Source: HGM13006 sp963649625
GTDB taxonomy: Bacteria; Bacillota; Clostridia; Oscillospirales; Oscillospiraceae
Assembly: GCA_963649625.1 (NCBI GenBank)
Contig: CAVJIP010000005.1
Location: 1-19,756 of the forward strand
DNA: 19,756 nt
Reading direction: 5' to 3'
The notes beneath the pieces are model-generated. The model searched no databases. It was not told the origin of the DNA and saw only the letters and a program-made list of their open reading frames with translations. A program made the position numbers and the translations under genes. This document shows, piece by piece, positions 1 through 6,346 of this stretch. The first letter of the stretch is position 1, and every line of letters begins with the position of its first letter.

Positions 1-71
1 GACTCCGTCACATGGACGTGAATGCCGTAGACCCGCTTGCCGCCGGTTTTGGTGGTAATGATATTTGGCAT
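1..71 (-). CDS. N-terminal fragment of an unknown gene, cut by the left edge
   Basis: An ATG at 71-69 on the minus strand opens a frame that runs to the window edge without a stop, giving 23 complete codons (MPNIITTKTGGKRVYGIHV and onward). There is no convincing Shine-Dalgarno sequence upstream. The short basic start, next to a broken IS3 transposase, loosely resembles the beginnings of some IS4/IS1634-type transposases, but this is a guess. It could equally be chance or a remnant. The left flank would be needed to identify it. Confidence 0.3.
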   Translation of the reverse strand, partial: MPNIITTKTGGKRVYGIHVHVTE

Positions 72-90
72 ATTTTGACTAAAAGGAACT

Positions 91-366
91 ATGTGTATCG
101 GCTCTAATCATCTGCCCACAAACGGATTCCCCAGTATTTTGAATTCCGACCAGGGCAGTCAATCCACCAGCAGTGCATATATTCAGCAGTACAACACTGC
201 CCGGCCTCATCAGGCACTGGACTATAAAACGCCGGAGAACGTATATTGGAACTGCTTTGCACCACCATCCGCTGACCTTGACAACTGCTGCTCAAGGCGC
301 AAAAACAGCAGGTTCAAGGGACAAAATGGGTCAATATGGTATTATCTGGTTTATGATGTTTTTTGA
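91..366 (+). pseudogene. IS3-family transposase (orfB, rve integrase) remnant with internal deletion
   Basis: The 91-codon frame shows two pieces of an IS3-type DDE integrase joined together. Residues 12-26 (about 124-168) match the second catalytic Asp block, normally ending in SDQGSQFTS and here reading SDQGSQSTS. Residues 34-53 (to 249) match the conserved C-terminal block YN-x-RPHQALDYKTPxxVYW. In intact members these blocks are roughly 60 residues apart and the catalytic Glu lies between them. Here they almost touch at about 168-190, so the Glu is missing. The N-terminal part with the first Asp is also absent and no orfA is seen. After residue 53 the reading frame has no transposase character. 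It is a dead fragment marking an old insertion site next to the aminopeptidase gene. Terminal inverted repeats were not identified. Confidence 0.75.
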
Positions 367-413
367 AAGAGGTTCGGCAGAATCCTCAGGAGCTTCGATT
401 TATTGCCTAAGCA

Positions 414-448
414 CAAAAAATCGGTACAGCCCATTTCTGAGCTGTACC
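414..448 (-). terminator. Rho-independent terminator of the aminopeptidase gene
   Basis: A perfect 8-bp stem (GGTACAGC, 423-430, with GCTGTACC, 441-448) around a 10-base loop is followed on the minus strand by GA and six T residues (plus-strand A run 415-420). It lies about 50 bases past the stop codon at 501-503, in the correct orientation. Confidence 0.85.
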
Positions 449-500
449 ATAGTTAAAATATCCTTATGCGGTGTTGGCATTTGCTTCTGGCCGCTTTTTA

Positions 501-2282
501 CTATATAGGACGGGTGACCTGCCTGAGCCAGGCGTTTTCCTCCTCGGTCAAGCAGGGGGAAAGGGCCGAATAGACGGCCTGGTGATAGCCGTTGAGCAGG
601 GCCTTTTCCTCCGGGGAAAGGGCGGAAACTTCAATGGCCTCCAACGCAAAGGGGCACATGGTCAGGGGCTCAAAGCCCAGGAAGGTGCCGTATTCGCTGC
701 GCTCCCGCTCTACGCAGAGCAGCAGGTTTTCCAGGCGAATGCCGTATTTCCCCTCCATATACAGACCCGGCTCATCGGAGGTAATCATGCCGGGCAGCAT
801 TTTTGCCCCCTCGCTGCGGCCAGCGGAGACATGGTAGCGAATGCCCTGGGGCCCCTCGTGAACACAGAGGAGATAGCCCACGCCGTGGCCGGTGCCGTGG
901 TTGTAGTCCAGGCCCTCCTCCCACAGGGGCTTGCGGGCAAGGTAGTCCAGACTGATGCCGGAGCAGCCCTCCTTGAATTTTGCGGCGGCCAGATGAAGAT
1001 GGCCCCGAAGCACCAGAGTGTAGTGATGCCGCATTTCCTGGGTCAAGGGGCCCAGGACAAAGGTGCGGGTCACATCGGTGGAGCCGTCCAGATAATGTCC
1101 GCCGGTGTCGGAAAGCAAAAAGCCCTCAGCCTCCAGGGGCACGTCAGTTTCCGGAGTGGCGGAGTAGTGGACAATGGCGCCGTGGGGGCCGTAGCCAAAG
1201 ATCGGGTCAAAGCTGGGGCCAAGATAGCCCTCCTGTTGCCTGCGGAAGGCCTCCAGCCTTTCGGCGGCGGAAATTTCGGTGATGGGTTCCTTTCCTATGT
1301 GCTCCTGGAGCCACTTCATAAACCGGATCAGGGCCACCCCATCCTTGATATGGGCGATTCGCTCATGGCGACACTCGGCGGCGGTTTTGACGGCCTTGGG
1401 CAGCTCCGTAGGATTGGGGGCCTCCAGAACCTGGGCAGGGATGCTCTGCACAATGGCATAGCTGGCCTTGGCAGGATCCAGCAGAACCCGGCTGTCAGGG
1501 GGAAGTGCCTTCACCTCCTCAAAAATGGAGAGATAGGGACGGAGGGTGATGCCGTCAGCCTCCAGGGCGGCACGCAGGGAGGGAGAGAGCTTGCTTTTCT
1601 CGGCGTAGAGCCGGATACTGTCCCCACGAATCAGAAGAAAGCTCAGAACCACCGGGCAGCAGGCCACATCGTCTCCACGCAGGTTCAGCAGCCAGCACAG
1701 GTCGTCCAGGGAGGTGAGGATAAAGCTGTCGGCACCGGCCTTGTGAATATCCTGAAGCAGGGCATTGAGTTTGTCCTTCCGGGTGCGGCCTGCGTAGCTT
1801 ATATCCAGATCCCAGGCCGGGGCGGTGGACATGGCCGGACGGTCTGACCAGATTTCCCCTACCAGGTCATGGCTATAGTCCACTACAGCACCGGCCCTCT
1901 TTGCGGCGGCGGCCAGAGCCTTGCCGGTGCCCAGGGTCATGGTGCGGCCGTCAAAGCCCAGCACCTGCCCCGGCTCCAGATGGGTTTCCAGCCACTGCTC
2001 CAGGGTGAGGATGCCGGGCTGGCCCATTTTGCACAGCTCAATGCCGGTACCCGCCAGCTGCTGCGCTCCCTGGAGAAAATACCGCCCGTCCGTCCAAAGT
2101 CCGGCCCAGTCCTGGGTTACTGCCAGGGTACCGGCGGAGCCGGTAAAGCCGGAGACATATTGGCGGCACTTAAAATAATCGCCTACATATTCCGATCCGT
2201 GAAAGTCGTCGGTGGGAATCACATAGGCGTGGATTCCTGCGGCGGCCATGGCCTCCCGCAGGGCAATCAGTTCCTCTCGCAT
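501..2282 (-). CDS. Xaa-Pro aminopeptidase (M24B family, three-domain type)
   Basis: This 593-residue metallopeptidase removes N-terminal residues that precede proline and is expected in the cytoplasm, where it helps recycle peptides. Residues 1-300 are two creatinase-N-type domains (DDFHGSEYVG near 25, FTGSAG near 46). Residues 301-530 are the pita-bread M24 domain, and the tail is the extra C-terminal M24C domain. The dinuclear metal ligands are all visible: Asp392 (LLSDTGG), Asp403 (STDVTRT), His466 (GTGHGVG), Glu504 (SDEPG) and Glu518 (GIRLEN). His372 (AIVHYS) is the usual substrate-site histidine. The length fits the roughly 590-600 residue class. The ATG at 2282 has AAAGAGG eight bases upstream and a promoter at 2322-2350. 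It is a single-gene unit. No signal peptide is present. Gene names vary for this subgroup, so none is given. Confidence 0.95.
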   Translation of the reverse strand: MREELIALREAMAAAGIHAYVIPTDDFHGSEYVGDYFKCRQYVSGFTGSAGTLAVTQDWAGLWTDGRYFLQGAQQLAGTGIELCKMGQPGILTLEQWLETHLEPGQVLGFDGRTMTLGTGKALAAAAKRAGAVVDYSHDLVGEIWSDRPAMSTAPAWDLDISYAGRTRKDKLNALLQDIHKAGADSFILTSLDDLCWLLNLRGDDVACCPVVLSFLLIRGDSIRLYAEKSKLSPSLRAALEADGITLRPYLSIFEEVKALPPDSRVLLDPAKASYAIVQSIPAQVLEAPNPTELPKAVKTAAECRHERIAHIKDGVALIRFMKWLQEHIGKEPITEISAAERLEAFRRQQEGYLGPSFDPIFGYGPHGAIVHYSATPETDVPLEAEGFLLSDTGGHYLDGSTDVTRTFVLGPLTQEMRHHYTLVLRGHLHLAAAKFKEGCSGISLDYLARKPLWEEGLDYNHGTGHGVGYLLCVHEGPQGIRYHVSAGRSEGAKMLPGMITSDEPGLYMEGKYGIRLENLLLCVERERSEYGTFLGFEPLTMCPFALEAIEVSALSPEEKALLNGYHQAVYSALSPCLTEEENAWLRQVTRPI

Positions 2283-2321
2283 TCAAACAACCTCTTTCCG
2301 CATGAAATTCCGTATTGTCTT

Positions 2322-2350
2322 AGTATAAGCCCTGAAGGGGGAAAGTGCAA
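2322..2350 (-). promoter_or_regulatory. Sigma-A promoter of the aminopeptidase gene
   Basis: On the minus strand, TTGCAC (2350-2345) and TATACT (2327-2322) are separated by 17 bases. The predicted transcript start near 2315 leaves a short leader before the ATG at 2282. Confidence 0.7.
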
Positions 2351-2402
2351 ATGATTCTTTTGCGGAGGAGGAAATTGGGGCGGCAGCAGGAATACAGGAC
2401 GT

Positions 2403-2432
2403 AAAACAGGGAGGCTTCTGGGAGCCTCCCTG
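2403..2432 (-). terminator. Terminator of the collagen-like/beta-helix gene
   Basis: A perfect 10-bp stem (2407-2416 with 2423-2432, 6-base loop) lies 12 bases beyond the stop at 2444-2446. On the minus strand it is followed by TTTTAC, a short but usable U tract. On the plus strand the stem is followed by GAAAAATA, so it acts for the minus-strand gene. Confidence 0.8.
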
Positions 2433-2443
2433 GAAAAATACGG

Positions 2444-4627
2444 TTACGGAGTCACCACGATCTCGCCGACATAGCTGCCGGGAGCTTCTACCCTGGTGCC
2501 GTTTACGGTGATGGTGCCTGCAACCCTGCTGTCCTTGGTAAAGGACAGTCCGGCAAGATAGCTGGTGCCGGTTACGTTCCAGACGGAACCTTCCTCCAGG
2601 GTCAGCTTCACCGGGTTGTTCACCGCAGGAGAGGGGGTGTTCTTGAGCCGACCGGCATACAGGTACGCCTGGGGATCCACTACCTTATAGTCCTCGGTGG
2701 TCTTGGCATCCCAATGGTTGTCCTGCTCAAACACGGTACCGCCGGGGGCCACGGTGCCGTCGGCAAACAGGTGGTTGGCGTTGGAGGAGGACACCACGCC
2801 GGTCAGGGTGGAGTGCTTCAGCGTTACCGCCAGACCGTGCTTTGCCCCGTAGACGGAGTTGAAGATGTCACCCTTCAATGTCTCATCGGTGAACACCGCC
2901 GTGGAATCAGGAATCTCCCGCTGAGCGGGGGCCACAGACTGCCAGTCATCCTCCTGGGCGGGAACCACATACTTCCGGGTGACAATGCCGCCGGCATCAT
3001 CGCTTTCCAACTGCTGAATCAGCACGCCGCCGTCCCCCAGGCGCAGCTTGGCACCCTTCATGTCAATGTGGACACAGGCCCCGGATTTGATCTGGAAGGC
3101 GCACTTGTCTATGTCATAGGAGCCGCCTTCAATAATCAGCTTGCCGCCCTGGGCCTGATGCCACATGGCCAGGGCACGTCCCGCCTTGCCGGTGACGTTC
3201 TTAAAGGTCATGGGCTGAACGCCGGTGCAGATCAGCAGATAGTCCGGGGAATAGAACTGGCAGTCCTCAAAGGTGTCCACCACGCCGCCATCGCCGTAGG
3301 CAATGTAGCCGCTGCCCCCCATGGTGTAGCCCCAGGTTTTTCCATCAATGGTCTTGGTAGCGGTGTAGTCCTTTCCGGGCTGGGCCTCCTCCAGACGGCC
3401 AATGCCCGCCAGCACGTTCTTCACGGTCAGGGACGTGGGAGGATAGCCGGAATCCGTGGACAGGGGTGCCCAGTTGTCGGCCACCACAATGCAGTTGTCA
3501 TAGGTCACCTGACCGGCCTCCAGCACGTTGGTGGCCCGGCAGTTGCCGACCAGGCCCAGAGCAAAGGGCACGGACTTCATCATAGGCACGGAAAGGGAGC
3601 GGAAGTCGTTGTCAAAGGAATCGGCATCTATGGAGTCGATCACCGAGTCCTTTACATACAGATGGCTCTCGCCGCCGCACCACAGGGCAGAGCGAATGGC
3701 CCCTTCCACATGAATCCGGGAGTTTTCCACAGTCACGTCCGCATCGCCGGTGGTCATAATGCCGGCACCATAGCCCTGGAAGTCGTTGCCGCCGTTGCCC
3801 ACAAAACTCAGATCTGCTCCGTCAACGCAGTATTTGCCGCCGGTGATCATAACGCCGTTAAACAGATGCTGCCGGTCGTCAATTTTCAGGCCCTGGGCCT
3901 GATCGCCGGTGACGGTGCCGCCCAGGATCGCAGCCCGCACGGACTTATCCTCCTGCACCTGCCCGTCCTTTACAAACAGGGCCGTACGGAAGTGATGGGC
4001 GTGAACGCCGCCGGGGCCGCCGGTGGTTTTGGTGTAGGAATCGGTGACGGAAAGGGTCACGTCCTTGTAGGTGCCGGGCTTCATATTGGTGCCTACGCCG
4101 GAGACGGTCATGGTCAGCTCCTTGCCGGGGCCGGCGGAGTAAAGCTCCCTGTCGCCGATGGTCAGGGTGTCCAGAGCCACCGTCTGGGGAACCGGCTTTA
4201 GCAGGGGAAGTCCGGCCTCCCCGGCCTTCATGGCCTCCACCAGCTGCCAGCAGGCATCATCCAAGCTGGGGCCGGCAGGGACAAAGTCCGTTTTCAGGCC
4301 CTTGAGGGCGGCGGCCTTCTGGGCCAGATCCTTCCGGGCGGCCTCCTCTGCGGGGGCCTCGGCCTTGAGATAGAATTTTCCTTCAATCTCCTGGGGCTCA
4401 ATCAGCTCCAGCTCGTAGCACAGGGCCACGGCGGTCTTGTGCTGCACCTGGGAAAAGTCCTCCAGCTCGGCGGCATCACCGGGTTTTGAGGGGCCCATAG
4501 GCGGAGGGCCGCCCGGGCCACCAGGGCCACCAGGGCCACCAGGGCCACCAGGGCCACCGGGACCACCAGGGTCACCCATGGGCATACCGCCCGGGCCGGG
4601 GAACATCAGTTTTTGGAACAGAATCAT
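2444..4627 (-). CDS. Protein with GGP collagen-like tract and predicted beta-helix domain
   Basis: A 727-residue protein that I cannot assign to a named family. Residues 8-49 are almost entirely Gly, Pro and Met: one GDP triplet and seven GGP triplets (residues 18-41), a collagen-type Gly-X-Y pattern. Residues 55-165 are mixed helical and charged. From about 230 to 600 there are repeated short strands and turns (DADVTVENSRIHVEG, GESHLYVKDSVIDSI, LTVKNVLAGIG, GGKLIIEGGSYDID, GACVHIDMKGAKLRL), as in right-handed beta-helix proteins. The C terminus (LEEGSVWNVTG to VAGTITVNGT) continues this style. No signal peptide, lipobox, anchor motif or membrane segment is visible, which is odd for a beta-helix protein. 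The ATG at 4627 is chosen because AAGGAGG lies 8 bases upstream and the promoter sits at 4659-4687, so a longer frame to 4687 would start inside the promoter. It is transcribed alone, divergently from the acyltransferase. Function unknown. Confidence 0.8.
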   Translation of the reverse strand: MILFQKLMFPGPGGMPMGDPGGPGGPGGPGGPGGPGGPGGPPPMGPSKPGDAAELEDFSQVQHKTAVALCYELELIEPQEIEGKFYLKAEAPAEEAARKDLAQKAAALKGLKTDFVPAGPSLDDACWQLVEAMKAGEAGLPLLKPVPQTVALDTLTIGDRELYSAGPGKELTMTVSGVGTNMKPGTYKDVTLSVTDSYTKTTGGPGGVHAHHFRTALFVKDGQVQEDKSVRAAILGGTVTGDQAQGLKIDDRQHLFNGVMITGGKYCVDGADLSFVGNGGNDFQGYGAGIMTTGDADVTVENSRIHVEGAIRSALWCGGESHLYVKDSVIDSIDADSFDNDFRSLSVPMMKSVPFALGLVGNCRATNVLEAGQVTYDNCIVVADNWAPLSTDSGYPPTSLTVKNVLAGIGRLEEAQPGKDYTATKTIDGKTWGYTMGGSGYIAYGDGGVVDTFEDCQFYSPDYLLICTGVQPMTFKNVTGKAGRALAMWHQAQGGKLIIEGGSYDIDKCAFQIKSGACVHIDMKGAKLRLGDGGVLIQQLESDDAGGIVTRKYVVPAQEDDWQSVAPAQREIPDSTAVFTDETLKGDIFNSVYGAKHGLAVTLKHSTLTGVVSSSNANHLFADGTVAPGGTVFEQDNHWDAKTTEDYKVVDPQAYLYAGRLKNTPSPAVNNPVKLTLEEGSVWNVTGTSYLAGLSFTKDSRVAGTITVNGTRVEAPGSYVGEIVVTP
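4505..4576 (-). repeat. 9-bp tandem repeat encoding Gly-Gly-Pro triplets
   Basis: Eight consecutive 9-base units encode GDP and then seven GGP. Four adjacent units are identical (GGTGGCCCT) and the outer ones differ by one or two bases. The unit is a multiple of three, so slippage would change the length of the tract without shifting the frame. Identical units side by side suggest recent expansion. Confidence 0.9.
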
Positions 4628-4658
4628 CTGGAATACCTCCTTTTTCGGATATGCCTGT

Positions 4659-4687
4659 ATCATACCACAAAACGGTTCGTTGTGCAA
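4659..4687 (-). promoter_or_regulatory. Promoter of the collagen-like/beta-helix gene
   Basis: TTGCAC (4687-4682) and TATGAT (4664-4659) on the minus strand with 17-base spacing. The transcript would begin near 4652, about 25 bases upstream of the ATG at 4627, which supports that start. Confidence 0.75.
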
Positions 4688-4723
4688 CAGTCCGAGGCCA
4701 AAGCATCCAAAGAAAATGAAGTC

Positions 4724-4752
4724 TTTTCATAGGGAGAAAGCTGTGATAGAAT
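4724..4752 (+). promoter_or_regulatory. Promoter of the acyltransferase gene
   Basis: TTTTCA (4724-4729) and TAGAAT (4747-4752) with 17-base spacing, upstream of the AGGGAGGG ribosome binding site at 4772-4779. It is divergent from the minus-strand promoter at 4659-4687, and the two -35 boxes are about 37 bases apart. Confidence 0.6.
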
Positions 4753-4785
4753 GAAAGGAAGAATCGGAACAAGGGAGGGATGCCC

Positions 4786-5838
4786 ATGGCATCAAGCTCC
4801 GGGGCCGCCCCGTCCGGCAAAGGGGGACAAATCCTGTTTGAGGGGTTAAGGGAAAACCGAAGCCTGCTGATGGGAATTGCCATCTGCGGCATTGCCCTTT
4901 ATCATGCGCCCCTGCGGATTGAAAACCCCTGGCTGAGGCTGCTCCACGATATGCTAAACTGCGGCGTGGATATGTTTCTGTTTCTGTCGGGGCTGGGAGT
5001 CTGTCACTCCATTTCCAGGCGAGGGGGCGGGGGATACCTGAGACAGCGGGCAAAACGGCTGCTGCCGGGGCTGTATCTGTTTCTGGTTCCCTGGTGCGGG
5101 GTAATGTACGCCCTGGGGCTGATGGATCTTTGGTCGCTGCTGGGGAGCGTGAGCCTGCTGGGCTGGTGGCTGGGGCAGAGTCTCCAGCTGAACTGGTACT
5201 TTTCCGCCGTGTGGATGTTTTTCCTGCTGGCCATACCGGCCTACCGGGTCATGGGAAAAAGTCGGCATCCGGTGCTGGTATGGGCACTGCTGACGGTGGT
5301 CTCTGTGGGACTGGGTGTTGCCTGCCCCCTGGAGTATTGTAAGACCGCCGTGACCCGGCTGCCGATCTTTTTTACGGGAATGCTGATGGGCTGTCTGGAG
5401 CAGCGGGGCTTTTCCCGGCAGGGGCTGCTTCGGGGGATTTTGTATCCTCTGATGCTGCTGGGGCTGTGGCTGGTGATGGTGGTGTACTGGGGCCTGGGTG
5501 GCAGGTACGGCTATTCCCTGGGGCTGTGGTGGTATCCCTACGGCCTGGTAATTCCCGGGGCGGCGGTGGGTCTGGCAGACCTGGGGAGCCTGTGCCGGAA
5601 AAGCACTCTGCTGCGGAGGCTGCTTCGGCCCCTGGGATGGTGCGGGGAGAGCTCGGCGGAGATTCTGGCTGTCCATGCGGGAGTCTATAAAATCATTCGG
5701 ATGACCACCTGGCTGGGGACACGGCTGTGGATCCTGGTGCTGTTTGGTTGTCTGGCCCTGGGCTGCCTGTACCACTATTTTGTGGTGGAGTCCCTGCTGA
5801 AGCATGGGAAACGGGCAGCGAAAGCCGGCTCCCCATAA
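4786..5838 (+). CDS. Acyltransferase-3 family integral membrane protein
   Basis: A 350-residue, very hydrophobic protein with about eight to ten predicted membrane segments. The pattern fits the acyltransferase-3 (OafA/NodX-like) family, whose members transfer acetyl or other acyl groups to cell-surface sugars: an Arg in the first cytoplasmic segment (ENRSLLMGIAICGIALYH) with a His at the end of the first helix, then MFLFLSGLGVCHSI and YLRQRAKRLLPGLYL, then a membrane Asn-Trp-Tyr-Phe block (LNWYFSAVWMFFLLAIP). The length matches a minimal AT3 protein without the extra SGNH domain. Two in-frame ATGs exist, at 4780 and 4786. The second is preferred because GGGAGGG (4773-4779) is only one base from the first and six from the second. 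The substrate cannot be told from context. No sugar-biosynthesis genes are nearby, and the only close neighbour is the divergent collagen-like protein. Confidence 0.85.
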   Translation: MASSSGAAPSGKGGQILFEGLRENRSLLMGIAICGIALYHAPLRIENPWLRLLHDMLNCGVDMFLFLSGLGVCHSISRRGGGGYLRQRAKRLLPGLYLFLVPWCGVMYALGLMDLWSLLGSVSLLGWWLGQSLQLNWYFSAVWMFFLLAIPAYRVMGKSRHPVLVWALLTVVSVGLGVACPLEYCKTAVTRLPIFFTGMLMGCLEQRGFSRQGLLRGILYPLMLLGLWLVMVVYWGLGGRYGYSLGLWWYPYGLVIPGAAVGLADLGSLCRKSTLLRRLLRPLGWCGESSAEILAVHAGVYKIIRMTTWLGTRLWILVLFGCLALGCLYHYFVVESLLKHGKRAAKAGSP

Positions 5839-5876
5839 AAATTCTCGGTTTTTTTGGGAAATCTCCTGGAAAGGTA

Positions 5877-5905
5877 TTGACACATCCGTACAAGTGTGCT
5901 ATGAT
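5877..5905 (+). promoter_or_regulatory. Near-perfect sigma-A promoter of a candidate ncRNA
   Basis: TTGACA (5877-5882), a 17-base spacer and TATGAT (5900-5905), the closest match to consensus in the window. No plausible coding region with a ribosome binding site follows, and the next gene has its own promoter at 6255-6282. The transcript would start at about 5912. Confidence 0.85.
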
Positions 5906-5911
5906 GGCACC

Positions 5912-6130
5912 GTGGTTAAGACGTATGTAACAAGTGATACGTCTTGGCTGTATGCCAGTGCAGCACGCCACGCTCATATCTCCTTCTTTTGGGATGGGGC
6001 GGAAGCCAGAACCGCCCATCCGGCACAGCGATCCGGCCCTTGCCAGGGGGCCGGGGCTGCGCAGCAATGACAACTTACACTCCTTAAAAGATCGCTGACG
6101 GACGGCCATGGCTGTCCGTCAGTGCTTTCT
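5912..6130 (+). ncRNA. Candidate structured non-coding RNA, about 215 nt, unassigned
   Basis: The sequence downstream of the strong promoter folds into a series of strong stems. Hairpin 1 has a perfect 9-bp stem (5918-5926 with 5937-5945) and a 10-base loop. Hairpin 2 (5992-6021) pairs GGATGGG-CGG with CCGCCCATCC around one bulged G. Hairpin 3 (6023-6062) has an outer GCACAGC/GCTGCGC stem and an inner CCGGCCC/GGGCCGG stem. The last stem (6093-6124) is terminator-like. No frame has both a start signal and coding character. I looked for features of T-box, SRP RNA, tmRNA, RNase P, and the TPP, SAM, cobalamin and c-di-GMP riboswitches, and did not recognise any. A divergent 6S RNA is possible but the several separate hairpins do not obviously match its single long rod. 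The 3' end is placed after the T-rich stretch. The fold was judged by eye. Confidence 0.5.
6093..6130 (+). terminator. Terminator-like hairpin ending the candidate ncRNA
   Basis: The stem 6095-6106 with 6111-6122 (12 bp with one G-U pair, CATG loop) can be extended by two pairs to 6093/6124. It is followed by CTTTCT, a weak U tract. It could also act as a stable 3' stem for a processed RNA. Confidence 0.6.
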
Positions 6131-6254
6131 CCGGGGGCTTTTCCCGAGAGCCCAGGCTCTTGTGAAATCTACGGAATTTCCCCGGGGCCGCCAGGAGAAT
6201 TTCGTCGTGTGACACAAAAAGTCCGGAAAGGACGGCAAAACCCATGAATCCTAG
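6131..6254. other. Rest of the 508-base gene-free stretch, nothing recognised
   Basis: Between the candidate RNA terminator and the glyS promoter there are only short inverted matches (for example AGAGCC/GGCTCT near 6146-6159), with no T-box, riboswitch or open frame that I can support. Confidence 0.5.
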
Positions 6255-6282
6255 TTGACTTTGGGCCGGAAGCGGCTATAAT
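6255..6282 (+). promoter_or_regulatory. Promoter of glyS (and probably the downstream operon)
   Basis: TTGACT (6255-6260), a 16-base spacer and TATAAT (6277-6282). The predicted start near 6289 gives a leader of about 58 bases, too short for a T-box. Confidence 0.85.
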
Positions 6283-6346
6283 GTTTATATTGGGCGTGTT
6301 GTGCGTCGGATTTGCAAAAGAATGTTGCTGAGGAGGCATATTCCAT

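Noticed and set aside
471..1847. Long plus-strand open frame (458 residues) opposite the aminopeptidase gene
   Set aside because: It is a mirror of the GC-rich codon use of the minus-strand gene; the minus frame carries full M24 motifs and this one has no family features.
2714..4201. Plus-strand open frame (495 residues) opposite the collagen-like gene
   Set aside because: Antisense shadow rich in Gly, His and Val with no ribosome binding site or motif; the minus-strand frame has promoter, binding site and terminator.
4628..4687. Longer N terminus for the collagen-like protein, adding 20 residues
   Set aside because: The added codons overlap the predicted -10 and -35 boxes; the ATG at 4627 has an ideal ribosome binding site.
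4437..4754. Plus-strand proline/glycine-rich frame opposite the repeat
   Set aside because: It is the complement of the GGP repeat; no ribosome binding site and it crosses both divergent promoters.
5804..6070. Open frame of 88 residues across the candidate RNA region
   Set aside because: It starts inside the acyltransferase gene, has no binding site, crosses the promoter and lacks coding character.
5912..6346. T-box leader for glyS
   Set aside because: No AGGGTGG-type T-box sequence is present, the terminator-like stem lies more than 200 bases before glyS, and glyS has its own promoter at 6255-6282.
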